Below the pieces are notes generated by a model, which had not been told where the DNA came from, did not search any database, and saw nothing but the letters and a program-made list of their open reading frames with translations. A DNA stretch of 64,000 nt. Source: Coenobita brevimanus. Taxonomy: Eukaryota > Arthropoda > Malacostraca > Decapoda > Coenobitidae. The stretch is taken from positions 11,563,916-11,627,915 of the forward strand of contig CM064713.1 in the NCBI GenBank assembly GCA_032717465.1. The letters are read 5' to 3'. The translations under genes were made by a program, and so were the position numbers. Of the stretch, positions 1-11,403 are shown in pieces (position 1 is the stretch's first letter; each line of letters begins with the position of its first letter).

Positions 1-195
1 AAGTCTCCTCCCTAGATAACGAGGAGCCGGACGACAAACCTGGCCCCGTGGAGGAAGGCGAACCCAGGGTGCAGGAGCCAGAGGAAGAAGAAGGAAGCCC
101 CCGACAGTTGGAATTTTAGGACCACCCTCGCACCTTTCCACAGTGGATGGGGCCACTTCCCCCCCCCCCAATACCACCCCCCAGTTTACCACAAG

Positions 196-441
196 ATGAA
201 GCTGAATGGGGTAAAAGCCAGATTGCTGGTCAACACGGGAGTGGCCAGGTCTTGCCTATGTAGCCACTACTTCTCCTGTCACAAGTCGACCTTTGGCCTG
301 CTACTCTTGATGGCTACTCACCTGATGGACGTGAGGGATAGCCCCCTGCCGATCCATGGGGAAACACAGGCCCTGTGCATCGACACCCATCAGCTGGCAT
401 CGGTGATGCACAGATTTATTGTATTCGACTCTTCCTGCTGA
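196..441 (+). pseudogene. Aspartic protease of G1, catalytic Asp lost
   Basis: This is the retropepsin-like domain between gag and reverse transcriptase that would cut the polyprotein. It aligns with the G2 protease (MKLNGVKARLLV then the active-site triad), but the triad reads NTG here instead of DTG. The AAC codon at 232-234 replaces the catalytic Asp. A TGA at 439-441 then ends the frame. The downstream linker (about 440-800) is C-rich and frame-shifted relative to G2. The domain assignment is firm from G2; the copy cannot be an active protease. Confidence 0.8.
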
Positions 442-799
442 AACTACGACGGCAATCTGGGACTGGACCTGCTGCAGAAGCTGGGCACCATCATCAACTG
501 CCAGAATAGACAGCTCCAGTTCCGGAAACCCTCCGGCCCCCCCCTCCCATGAGGGCCATCTGCACTTGCACGCCACGGCCCTGGCAGGAAGACTCCTCAA
601 CCCCTCTCTCCCCCTTTCTTGCCCCCCTCCCCTCCTTCCCCGCAGCCACCTCCTCGTCTGTCTCTATCCCCCCTCATCACGAGGCTTGTGTGCCCCTTAA
701 CTAGCCCTCAGGTACCTCTGTTCTATTCTCCCCCCCTCCTTCCGTACGGAACCCTTCTCGATCTGCCTCCTGCCCCCAACCTTCCTTCCCCCTCATCGC

Positions 800-2365
800 T
801 TGGCAGTCCGGATTGCAAATCTTGCTCCCTCGCCCCTCACTCTCCTGAAAGGGCTCGTAATCAGAGAGATGGAAGAAGCTGAGCCCTGTGCCCCTTCCCC
901 ATTGCACTCCCCCGCCTCTCTGCCCCCTATTCCCAACCATCTGTCCGCCCACCAATCCAACTCCCTCCACTGCCTTTTCCTGGACTTCCAGAACCTATTT
1001 GCAGCAGGACTCGCCGACATTGGACATACCACCTACCTAGCTCACGAGATCCATACAAAGGGCCCACCAATCCGACAGCCATCCCAGCAGATAAACCCCA
1101 AGCAACGGGAAGAGGAAGACTGCCAGGTGCAGGAGATGATTGAAGCTGGAGTCGTCTCCCCCTCTACCAGCCATTGGTCCTCTCCCGTCGTCCTTGTGAA
1201 GAAAAAGGATGGCACGATGCGGTTCTGTGTCGATTACTGCCAGCTCAACAATGTCACTACCAAGGATGCTACTCCATTCCCGCACATAGACGATTCCCTA
1301 GACTCCCTATACGGCGAATCCTGGTTCTTCACCCTCGATCTCCAGTCGGGGTACTGGCAGGTTCCGGTGTGGCCAGAGGACAGAGGCAAAACTGCGTTTT
1401 CCACTAGCAGTGTTTTACCTTTCGGCCTCTATAATGCCCCTGCCACCTTTTCAAGACTCATGGAATCCGTCTTCAGCAGCCTTATGCGGGAGATCTGTCT
1501 GGCATACTTGGACAACGTCATCGTGTTCAGCCAGACCTGGGCTGACCACCTGCAGCGCCTCCACCGGGTTTTTTCCCGAATCCGACAGGCAGGCCTCAAA
1601 CTCCGGCCCTCCAAGTGCATCCTGGCCGCCAGAACCGTCTCATTCCTGGGGGATGTCATCTCCCAGGCTGGCATATCTCCCGACTCTGACAAACTCCGCG
1701 CCATCATGGACATCCCCCCACTCAGCGATGTCCATGGAATCCATGCATTCCTCAGCCTGACTTCCTACTACCGCCGTTTCGTGAAGGGATTCGTGCACAT
1801 CGCCAAGCCTCTCCACGACCTGACCCAAAAGGGAGAGCCATTCATCTGGACAGACGAGAGATGAGCCACCTTCCAACAACTTAAGGATAAGCTTGTGTCT
1901 GCCCCTGTCGTTGCTTTCCCCGACTTCACCCTTCCATTTCAGATCTACACAGATGTCTCCCTCATTGCAATTGGGGCCATGCTGGCACAAGTCCAAGAGA
2001 GCGGCGAACACATCATCGCCTGCGCCAGTCGTACCTTAAATCCGGTGGAGAAGAATTACGCTGCCACCAAGACGGAGTGCCTGGGTAATGTCTGGGCAGT
2101 CGAGCACTTCCGGGCATACCTATCACGGACCCAGGTTACCATCATCACTGAACGCCAGTTGGTCCAGTGGTTGCGACAGTCCGACATCCACAACACACAG
2201 CTCATCAGGTGGCATGAAACTCTGGAGGAGTTTAACTATGAAATCTCGTACCGCCCCGGCAAACTCCATACCAACGAGGATGCCCTTTCTCGACTCCCTA
2301 TCAACACCATCCAGCCAGGGGCCGACCTCCTCCAACGATGGCATCAGAAGGAAAGGCCACCCTAG
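800..2365 (+). pseudogene. Reverse transcriptase and RNase H of G1
   Basis: The reverse transcriptase palm and fingers motifs run in order: VKKKDGTMRFCVDY near 1195, TLDLQSGYWQV near 1332, FGLYNAPATFSRLM near 1425, and the catalytic box AYLDN at 1503-1517. The second Asp of YLDD is Asn, as in G2. An in-frame TGA at 1862-1864 separates RT from RNase H, which continues in the same frame to 2365. RNase H shows YTDVS, TKTEC and NEDALSRL, but the third acidic box is TERQ rather than the TDHQ seen in G2. The RT block is about the usual length, so decay is by point changes rather than loss. Confidence 0.9.
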
Positions 2366-2399
2366 ATCCCTCAGCCCCTCTTCAAAGAATTGTACCACC

Positions 2400-4219
2400 A
2401 AGGCGACTATCTGCTAACTCCATCTGGGCATATCATTCTGGCCCCTGATGCTGACTTAGACGCCCTATGACGCCTTCACGCCTACAACAGCATTCATCTG
2501 GGCACGAAGAAACTCCTACAGGTTTTCAACGACGCCTATTGGATGCCAAATCCCTCCAACCTCACCAAAGAGATTATCCAATCCTGCCGAGCGTGTGCCC
2601 TTGGTAGGGACATCACCCATACTGCCGGCCCAGCTGGGCATATTATTGACCACAAACCTTGGTAACTCTTGGCACTCGACATAGTGCGACCTTTGCCCCT
2701 GAAATTGGGCCATAAGAGTGTGATTACATTAATCGAAATGTACTTTAAGTTCGTTGTAGCCTGCCCAGCGAAAGAACACCATGCTGTCGCAGTGGCTGAT
2801 GCCCTGGTCTGACACATTTTTTCTTACTTTGGTATCCCACAGGCCATCCATTCAGACAATGTGCCAGAATTCACCGCCAAGACCTGGGAGGAACTCGCCC
2901 ATCTTTTTGGCTATAGCATCTCCCACTCGTCCCCTTACTGGTCCCAAGGAAATGCCATGTGTGAACGCAGCCATCGTACCCTAATGAATCAACTCTGTAC
3001 CAAGATAGAAGCCACCAAAAACGACGACTGGCCTGTCCACGTAAAAATTGTGCAATGGGGCATTAATTCCTGCCCCCGAGAGGACGGCATCTCACCCTAT
3101 GAGTGAGTATTTGGAGAAACACCCCTCTTCCTGCCACTCTGGCAGCACTTACAACCCTCCACTTGCACCACCATCTCCAACCCCTTACACCACCTCAAAC
3201 AACGACTGACGCACCTCCGAAACAACCTGGACCTCTGCCCCAACACCACCTCCAACCCCTACAAGCCAGGTGATACCGTGATGATCGCGCAGCTCCCCAC
3301 CCCCCACCAGCTTGCCCCATGCTTTACAGGGCCACACACCATCACTCACGTCCCTAACCCCTACCAAGTGACCGTAGAATACCACGGCACATCCCGCATC
3401 CTCAGAAATTGGCATGTCCACCCCTTCCATGCCCCCACCTCCCTGGCTCTGGCCCCGTGCCCCAGCCTCCCCCCCACCCCCACACCACCTTCCTCTACCT
3501 CCTATGACTGCTATTTCTCCCCCTCCCCTTTTCTCTCTCCCTCTCCCTCCCCCACTGCCCCCACCTCCCCCCCCCTGCCACGTCCAGCACCTCACCTGAC
3601 AGCTCACAAACACCACCGAGCCCCCACACCTCCCCCACCCTATCACCACCTAGTTCCCGGGACACCACAACCGACACCAAGTGTCCCACCCATGCCCACG
3701 CACCCTCGCCACCCACCACACCCCCGCCTCAACCTCTGCCCCTCTCCAACAACCAAACCCACCAACTACTGCCCGCTCACACCCCCTCAGTCTCACCCAC
3801 CCCAGCTCCCATCCCTGCTTCCGCCTGGCCCACCACCAACCCCTACACCCACCCCCCACTCCCCCCCTTGCACTATCCACCCACTGACCACCCCCAAACC
3901 AACTGCTGGTGCCCTGCGCTTATCACAAGCGGGCCGACACCGCATGCCCCCATCGCTGCCCACGCCCACCCTCAGAACCACCACTACCCGTTCCAGCTGC
4001 CTCTCCTGCCCACCTGCCCGATACACCCACTCTCCCACCCCTTCCGCCTCGCCACAAATTCACACGCCGACCCCTACCTTAAGCCCTCTCACATACATGA
4101 TAAACCAAGTTCAGAGCCCGACCACCTATACTTCCCAGAGACTCCACGCCGCATTACCCCGGCATAAAACTCCACAATTGCCCTCCATCTCCAGCATTCA
4201 GCACAGCCCAACACCCTAG
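2400..4219 (+). pseudogene. Integrase of G1 with proline-rich C-terminal tail
   Basis: A zinc-binding HHCC-type N-terminal region (HLGTKK, then CRACALG near 2585) leads into the integrase core. The core has Asp in LALDIV near 2670, Asp in IHSDNVPEF near 2850 and Glu in CERSHRTL near 2965, so the DDE triad is readable although spread over frames with stops (for example in HKPW-stop near 2660 and DALV-stop near 2810). A GPHTITHVPNPYQV module near 3330 and NWHVHPFH near 3410 is the C-terminal domain. From about 3430 the frame becomes 260 residues of Pro/Thr/Ser-rich low-complexity tail. G2 has a similar tail, so it is a lineage trait. Integrase would insert the cDNA; this copy is broken. Confidence 0.87.
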
Positions 4220-4288
4220 ACGACACCTACCATGAAGATCCGCTGAGTCATATGGGCACCACCCTTCGGGCGCAAAAAGTGTGTGTAA

Positions 4289-4678
4289 GGACCTTGCCAC
4301 TTCCTACGCCTCCTCTGCTCCTCCACCGACCAAACCACCCTGCTCTTCACTTGTGACAAACAGCATGAAGAAAATCCTGCTACCACAGCCTGGCACGCTC
4401 TCCTCCAACACCTCCAACCAGTCTACACCACCTATGACACAAGAGTTTATCACCTCCAGTCACGAGGCCTTGACTTTTTCCCAGCTGATGGTGGTAAAAT
4501 GCAGCAGGACATCGAAGCAGACAGCAACAATCCACCAGAAGGAGCTCACGGAGGAGTGTACACGGCGCGAATGAGCTCCAGGCAGAAACAGATTAAGTCC
4601 GCCCGGGCCGCACGCCCGTATGACATGGAACTCGCCCACTGCCACCATAGCAAGAATACAAGACAACCTGCCGGGTGA
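4289..4678 (+). other. Small conserved ORF between pol and 3' LTR of G1
   Basis: This open frame (130 codons, no clear start) differs from the pol frame. Its first two thirds can be aligned residue by residue with a minus-strand frame of G2 at 23351-23116: both have LF.TCD, AW.ALLQHL.PVY, and a final LQ..G.DFF. In G1 the upstream TGG-initiated stretch at 4253 belongs to the same alignment but is cut by TAA at 4286-4288. The frame runs on into the LTR here, while in G2 it stops exactly at the LTR edge. I recognise no domain. It may be an accessory gene or a spliced extension of pol. Confidence 0.5.
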
Positions 4679-6567
4679 GCTGCCCACAGATGAGACCAGG
4701 GTGGAACTGTTTCTCCAGTTCCTAACAGCACCCCTGAGACGGCCGATAGCCACTCACCCTCCTACAGGAGATGGCCAGAAGCTGCTCTGGAGGAAACTAG
4801 GAGATGGCCTGAAGCCGCTCCCGCCTTCATCAGTAGATGGCCTGAAGCCGGTTGGAAGGTGCTCCTCGGAGAGATGGCCTGCAGCCGCTCACCCTCCCAC
4901 AGGAGACGGCCTGAAGCTGCTAGGAAGGTGCCCCTTGGAGAGACGGCCTGCAGCATCTCATCCTCCTACAGGAAACAGCCTGAAGCCGCTCCGGAGGCCA
5001 ATCAGGAGACGGCCGGTAGCCGCTCCCGCCTTTGTCAAGAGAGGGCTGGAAGCTGCTCTGAAGGTGCCCCTGGAGAGACGGACGGAAGCCGGTCTGAAGG
5101 AGCCCCTGGAGAGATGGCCGGAAGCCGCTCTGAAGGTGCCCCTGGAGAGACGGCTGGTAGCCGGTCACCCTCCTACAGAAGACAGTCGGAAGCCGCTTCC
5201 GCCTCCATCAGGAGATGGCTGGAAGCCACTCTGAAGGTGCCCCAGAGAGTCGGCCTGTAGCTGCTCTATCCTCCTGCAGTAGGTGGCCGGTAGCCATTCC
5301 AAAGGTGTCCCGAGACAGCCACGGCCAGTAGCCAGGCCCTACCGCCAGAGACGGCCTGAAGCCACTCCTTCATCAGATGCTGAGCCCAGTCCACCTACCC
5401 AAGACTTGGAGGGAGCTCCAGCCTGGAGGAGTATTGGAAAACCCCTGTGACCACCACCAGGCTCTTCTCCCTACAGTTGGTGGAGACACCTCTGAAGGAC
5501 CCCGATGCCGGCCGACGCCGCAGCTCACTCCTGATGGTGTCCCCAACCTGCGGTGACTGCAGCCTCCCGACCGCCCCTCAGACTCCCGGGCGGGACCTCC
5601 CTGCACCCAGACGCCAGAGATCCTCATCCTCCGTCAGGCACCTGACTCAGAAGTTCAAGCGACTGTTCAGCCCCAGCCCAGAGGGCTGGACTTCCACCCC
5701 GAGCCCAGAAGCCTCAGGCCCCTATGCCCCCAGCGGCCTTGGACGAGAGAGAATGCCCCTACATGCTGTCCCCTTCCCCCAGGACCTAGCCGCCCCTGGC
5801 AGATCCCAGCCCCGTCAGTAGGGAGGCTGAGACCCTGCCATCACGCCTGCGCCTGACTGTGACACGTCCGACCTGACAGTGAGTGAAAGTGAACACACGC
5901 AGCCTACCGACAGTGTAGGAGTGACAGAGTAAAGTGGGCTGGTGATTAGAGCATAAAAGAAAGTGGTGGAAAAGATAGTGCAATGGTAAGACAGTGAAGG
6001 ACGGGCCTACCATAGTGTACCGTGACGCTGTAAGACAGTGAAGGTCAGACATAGGCCCCTGAGTTGAAGTTCCATACCTCCAGCTCCACCCGGGTACATA
6101 GTAAAGTAATGTAAAAGTGATCTACGGGCCAAGATACATTGAACACTCTATGCAACAGCGACGGCACGTCTCAATAAGGTCAAGCTTAGGCCCAGTGTAA
6201 AATATTAACACTATCCTGGGAAATCGAGACAATCACCACCACTGGCCTAGGAAATCTAAACTCCCCCACCAACATAAGTGTCTAGTTCAAGTGTTGTTCC
6301 CCCTAACCAATCTGGTCCTGTACAGTATCCTGAGTGACAGTATTATTCCATATCTGCAGCCCAAGGATTATAATTGTTCAGCTTGTTTGTATTTGTGGCA
6401 TCTGCTCGTTCCTGTGTAAGATTTAGTATACACATGTAAGGTGTTGCCTTGAGTTTTTGTGTCATGCCTCTCTATTATTTGTCTAAGCTTCGGTCTAGAA
6501 AGAGAACCCAGCTACTCACTAGGTGCTCTAGGGACGGGAGCCTGACCCTAAAACATCTAGCATTACA
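4557..6567 (+). repeat. 3' LTR of G1 (2.0 kb)
   Basis: The LTR starts TGTACACGG after a purine-rich stretch (GGAGCTCACGGAGGAG, a likely polypurine tract) and ends CTAGCATTACA, the same terminus as the G2 LTRs. Shared blocks with G2 include CCGCCCGGGCCGCACGCCC near 4600 and GAAAGAGAACCC near 6500. At 2,011 bp it is much longer than typical gypsy LTRs and holds a tandem array in its 5' part. Confidence 0.85.
4736..5262 (+). repeat. GC-rich tandem array inside the G1 LTR
   Basis: A degenerate minisatellite with units such as CTGGAGAGATGGCCGGAAGC. The cleanest block (about 5063-5160) repeats every 36 bp. Because 36 is divisible by three, one frame (4620-5234) and a second (4859-5260) stay open and read as Gly/Glu/Ser/Arg-rich repeats. 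The G2 LTRs have a related array with a longer period, so the array is an old part of this LTR family. Confidence 0.8.
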
Positions 6568-7292
6568 GTATACATGATTGGTTTTGGTGGTATGCACAAA
6601 AGGAATGTAGCACCAGGAAACATTGCTTTGGCATAAGTGAAGAATGCTGTGTTACAGCTGAACAATGGGAAGGCAGCAAATGTGTTGACGAGGTGTATGA
6701 GGAGATAGCATAGTGGAGAGAGTGGCATGAACTGTTGAAGATGTGTATAAAATCTTATAGCAAAACTGTGCTTGCAGAGTGGAAAAAAGGCAATGATTAT
6801 ACTCCTGTACAAAATAAGGTAAGCAAAGGGGAAGCAAACACTATTATGGCATTTTTTTTTTTTTTTTTTTGGTATTGTAGAAAAAACGTCTGGAAGAATT
6901 ATAGTAGAGAAAGTAAAGGGTGTATGAGACGGTCTGGAGACGGACAAATGGGACTGCTTTAGTGGCAGGAGATGTGTTGATCAGATACCTGCAATGAGAT
7001 AGTATCAAACGGCAGTGTCTTGCATATTGAACTACAGGATATTTATGCCATTCATGGATCTGGAGAAAGCATATGACAAGGTAAGCGAAGAGGGATTATG
7101 GAAGGTACTGCGTATGTATGGTACAGATGGTAAACTGCTGAATGTTATTTTTTTTTTTATTTTTTTTTTTTTTTTTAGGTACCCAAGCATGCATAAGGGT
7201 AGGTGGGCATCTAAATGAATGGTTCAAGATCGGTGTTGGCATGAAGCAAGATTGTGTGATGTTCCCACAGCTGTTCACCATATACTCGTGTG
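6568..7292 (+). mobile_element. Non-LTR retrotransposon fragment, family B
   Basis: The frame around 7037-7142 reads FMDLEKAYDKV ... LWKVLRMYG, a reverse-transcriptase fragment that matches the second copy at 40364-40460 (FMDLDKAYQRVDREAVW). The segment near 7222-7275 corresponds to the region around 40520-40570 (VG.KQ.CVMFP). Runs of T at 6850-6870 and 7148-7176 interrupt it. It is 5' truncated, lies directly after the G1 LTR and was later split by G3. Confidence 0.75.
7289..7292. repeat. Target site duplication TGTG (left) of G3
   Basis: TGTG sits immediately before the 5' LTR and again at 20549-20552 just after the 3' LTR. Four base pairs is the usual duplication size for gypsy-type integrases. 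Confidence 0.85.
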
Positions 7293-7805
7293 TGTCAGGA
7301 CTCCATATTATAATAATACAACTCATAGATAGATAGATAGATATATAGACAGATTGAAGCACCAAGCCACGGTGTGAGATAGGAAGTGTGTCAGAGAGAA
7401 TCAACTAAAAGGAAATTAGCTTGCCACTCTTAAGTGAAGGAATGCTAGAAGTGCACTGGAAGCAGTTCATACACACAGACATACAGAGTTCTAGAAGCTT
7501 CCAGGACAGTATAGCTCACGTGACACGACCCCTGCTAAACGAGAATGTAGGAATCAGAGATCAGAAAGGGGCTAGCCATAGAACCGACAGGTAGTGGAGA
7601 GAGAAGAAATAAGAAGAGGGGTCCGACAACACTTAATAACTTACGTCCCTGTGTACTACATACTCTGTTCAACTTAGACTTTCTTTGAAGATAATAAATC
7701 AATATCAACTCCCTGTATTCATCTTTAACTCTTCCTGCTCTTCGATTAGCACAATAATTTTAACCAAAACTCAAGACTTACATATTACAAGACCAAACAG
7801 TCACA
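7293..7805 (+). repeat. 5' LTR of G3
   Basis: It begins TGTCAGGACTCC and ends AGTCACA. It aligns along its whole length with 20037-20548 with scattered substitutions and small indels, mainly in a GATA-rich stretch near 7325. An AATAAA-like ATAATAAATC occurs near 7691. A TGGTGGCAGTAACG stretch starting at 7815, ten bases downstream, is a candidate primer-binding site. Confidence 0.92.
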
Positions 7806-8808
7806 TATAAAAAATGGTGGCAGTAACGATTGGCTCTAAACCTACGAACCATCATTTCTACAATCAATGAAACACAATCTTGCATATAGTTGCAAAGACG
7901 AGTTACTAGTGAAGATCAACAAGCTCTACGATTAACCACAAATAACAAGTCTACAAGACAACTCTATAATCTTCTTCACCCAACTTCAAGTATCACCAAG
8001 AAGAATAAAAAACAAAACAAGTAAATGAAAAGCAAGAACAAAGCAACAAGCACTAGATCCCCAATGCTCTCTCCTACCCCTCCCTACCTCCACAGCTGAT
8101 GCAGGTTCACAGAGGTCAAGATGACGTGGCAAATACCAGAGCCATATTTATAACGCATCTTACTCAGCTTTCCTCACTCAGGTTACTCATAGCTACTCAT
8201 TTACTCACCACAGCTACCAGTGTGGGAAGCCGACGTCACCATGTGTATCTGCTGAGACAACGTCACCATGCGTGTTTGCTGAGACGACACCACGTCAATC
8301 AACGTGTGACTGACACCAGGCACTTCTCACCCACTGCTCGTTACTCATTCTTATTCACATAGCTCCTACTCATACTCATTTATTTCCAACAGTATTGAGT
8401 GGGAATTTGACGTTCTATCGTGAGGTTTACCTATGACTATAGCTGTTAACCATTACATTCAACACTGAAATCATCAGGCCATGGAATTTCCGGAGTAATA
8501 TCGTCCATCAACACAGTCCTAGAATTATCCAGAGGGAGATTTTCCATCAACTCTGAATTTATCTTCCGAGATCGACATCTGCTGTCAACACGCCTCTATT
8601 TCAAGTGAGTGTAATTATACTTACTCATTTCTTCTCAGTGCTTTAAATTAGGTACAATCACCTTCTTTACTTATTTTTATATATACATTTATACACTCAC
8701 TGTCATTCATTACAATTCATTTACTCATCTATTTAGTTAGGACATAAAGAAAAGACGTATTTCATAACACCATACCTTAGCAACATGAATTCTTTTTAGC
8801 TGAGTGAT
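7806..8808 (+). other. G3 leader, no supported gene
   Basis: This is the untranslated stretch between the 5' LTR and the gag frame. The 87-codon frame at 8099-8362 shows no recognisable feature and I do not treat it as a gene. A near-duplicate GACGTCACCATG / AACGTCACCATG pair occurs near 8230-8270. Confidence 0.55.
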
Positions 8809-11027
8809 ATGACAGGAACATTTTCACATCCACCCTTGTTAGTAACAGATGACACACAGTTAGCGCCCACTGCGGATACACAGTTAAGAGAGCACTAGGG
8901 CTACACACTACAAAATTCACCACACACTAAAGACAAAGAAACAAATACCTCAGTTATAGATGATAATGATGATGATTGGCAAATCCCCTCTGATGTAGCA
9001 AGTGAGGACTTTGTCTCTGCCTCGCATACCTATGAAAATATACTTAACAGAGTTCATCGTTCAGGGAAAACCTATTCCACTATTCCTTCACACAACGATT
9101 AACAAGTCCAAGGTACATTGACAAAGCAACCAGTGTAAATGAACATTGCAACCAATACCACATATCAAACATCCCCACCTCATGTTTACATTTATCATGA
9201 GGATAAAACTATCCCAAAATTCTCTGGTACAGAAAAAGATCGTATTGATATTATTTCATTGATCAATCAGTGCGAACAGATCTTCGTAAAAAGGCACGTA
9301 ACAGATGAACAAGAGAAAATTGCTATATTTTCCTCTTGGATTAATCAGGAAAGGTGCCCGACAGGAGACTTGCTTAAGTCTGATAAGCTTCTCTGAGCTA
9401 AGACATTTGATGAGTTTAAAACTGAATTTTTGAAGAAATTTTCTGGAGGTATGAACTTTTTGCCAGGTATAATCCCAGAATTACATAAGATTGTAGATCT
9501 TGTAAGGGAGCACACTACAAATCATATGCTCAATGAAATAACTGCTGATGTCTCCACCATCAAAAGAACATTATTAGCTACCTTAGAAAACTCAACCTAG
9601 GTAACAGGAGATGGAAAGATGTCCCCAGACCTTGTCATAGACATCATTGGTTATGTAGCTGCCTTGTGTAAATTACCTGATAGGACCCTCAAGATTGCCA
9701 AGACGATCACTTACATCCCAGGTATGTGCTTACTAGACTTAACCCACCATGTGCCGGCTATTTTTAGCCCTATGGGTCATCCCATTGCCGGCCAGTTTTC
9801 GATTTTTTGGGGGGGGCTAAAATGATAGATTTTGATGTGGAAACAATGAATTTCGCCATTAAAATGCTCACCAAGGCTCGGAAATGTGTTTTATTGAGTC
9901 CTGCATAGGAGGTATAGGAGCTCTCTCACGATCACCACGTATGTGAGAGAAAGATGTTTTCTATGTAAGGTATACTCAGGTATTTATGCTGGGAAGGTAT
10001 AACAATGTTCAGTACACTTTTCTGATTACTTATTACTTCAGCATCTATCACAATTTGCATGGCTTTCTCACTGTGAATGCATTATCTTACACTTACTTGA
10101 AGATAGGTACAATCTGACTTTATTACATACAGTCCTGGCACTTACAAGAAGCTATTTAGAACTTGACTTCCATATATAGTCCTTACACTTACAAGAAAAT
10201 ATTTACAACTTACATTTACATGAAAATATTAACAAAATGCCTTCACTATGTAGAGCACTGGGTGAGGCACACAGGCAGAGTGAGGCAGAGTGAGCGTGAG
10301 GAGGGGAACGAGTAAGTGTATGACCTTGACAGCCTGGGGGATGGTACAGGAACAGTTACCTTACATGTCTGCCAATTTTTACCAGCGAGTCTTGAAAAAT
10401 GCGGTCACAGTGAAGTTTTTTATTTTAAACCATTTTAAAACGGCACTGGCACTGGCCACGGCATTATGCCAGACCGTTTTAAAACGGCACTGGCATACAG
10501 CAGGTTAATGAACGAGGTAAAGATGCAGTGTAGCAAAGCAGGGGTGATCGAAACACAATCACATTCAAGTAGAATGAGAGTGCCTGAGACAGTATCAGCT
10601 GTGAAAACAGCTACAACTACCCCAAACAGAGAACAAAATCGATCGTGACCCAAAAGCAGACAGAGCAAACAACCAACGCGTCGAGGCAACGATCTCAAAT
10701 GCCAGGCCGGTGGCAGTCTCATAAATTTCCGAGCAGTCCAAGCAGATCTTGCACCACAGAAACCACTAAATATGGTAAGTCATCTTGCAGATCACAGTCA
10801 GAAGATAGGTCTATTCTATGTTTTTATTGTGCAAAACCAGGACACACAAAGAACGAATGTTTTTTTTAAAACAAAAGAAGACAAACAACACACAAAGATT
10901 TGATCCATACTATAGGCATCACTGGTACAAAGGGCATTGGACCAGTAATTGCAAAACAGTAGAGAAAACAGTTTCCATTTTCAAATCGGGGGAAGGCCAA
11001 GTCACGACAAAAAACGAACAAAGGTAA
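8809..11027 (+). pseudogene. gag of G3, interrupted and with several stops
   Basis: A single frame from ATG 8809 to about 9740 reads as coherent protein despite stops at about 8896 (TAG), 9100 (TAA), 9136 (TAA), 9394 (TGA) and 9598 (TAG). It includes a stretch with KFSGTEKDR and FVKRHVTDEQEKIAIF near 9217-9330, typical of a gypsy capsid. After the inserted 9743-10504 element the same gene resumes at 10509. It ends in a basic region with a CCHC zinc knuckle CFYCAKPGHTKNEC (C-x2-C-x4-H-x4-C) at 10819-10860. Gag packages the RNA and forms the particle. Assignment rests on the knuckle and on position before protease. Confidence 0.78.
9743..10504. mobile_element. piggyBac-like non-autonomous element in G3 gag
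   Basis: Target duplication TTAA is present at 9739-9742 and 10505-10508. Ends are CCCACCATGTGCCGG at the left and, read inward from the right, CCTGCTGTATGCCAG, an imperfect inverted repeat. Removing it would rejoin the gag frame. No coding capacity was seen. The right end carries a duplicated TTTTAAAACGGCACTGGC (about 10433 and 10479). Confidence 0.75.
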
Positions 11028-11040
11028 AGAAAAGCAAGTC

Positions 11041-11403
11041 TAAAATTCACATAGGAGGCATGTTGGGAAGTGAGTGTATCTTGATACCAGCTGTATGTGA
11101 GGATGAAAATGTTTCCTTATATTTAGACACAGACTCTCCAATGAACTTAATAACACAAGAAGAAATAGATAGAACTTTTTAGAAATAAGAAGAAAGTAAC
11201 TTTTCTGGAAGAATCTGATTTAGACTCATATACGGTAGATGGTAAACAAATTGCAGTAAAAGATATGATATGGTTAAACATCAGTTTCACCGAAACTACA
11301 AGACCAATCTCTGCATTTTTTTTAATCTTTGAAAACTTAGCAATTAAAGCTCATATGTTGCTGGGCTTAAGATGCATGAGAGAAAATAACTTTACTCCTA
11401 CAA
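11041..11403 (+). pseudogene. Protease of G3, DTG box altered
   Basis: After gag the frame ending at 11182 reads SLYLDTDSPMNLI. The retropepsin triad is DTD (GAC at 11132-11134) rather than DTG. A stop follows at 11180-11182, and the second half continues in another frame to a hydrophobic LLGLRCMRENN near 11360, where the second conserved protease block is expected. This is the polyprotein-processing enzyme in an inactive state. Confidence comes from position and from the two blocks. Confidence 0.68.

Larger units (their letters stand above)
1..6567 (+). mobile_element. Ty3/gypsy LTR retrotransposon G1, 3' part
   Basis: The order protease, reverse transcriptase, RNase H, integrase, proline-rich tail, LTR is the Ty3/gypsy order. 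The 5' LTR and most of gag lie before the window. The right end is fixed by comparison with G2 (20603-30818, opposite strand): both LTRs end in the same stretch finishing CATTACA, here at 6567. The first 195 bases match the end of the G2 gag, including an acidic run followed by a shared SPRQL motif. Several frame breaks and lost catalytic residues mark it as a dead copy. Confidence 0.93.

Noticed and set aside
3185..3649. Gly-rich 154-codon minus-strand ORF
   Set aside because: It is the complement of the C-rich Pro/Ser tail of the G1 integrase; no independent support.
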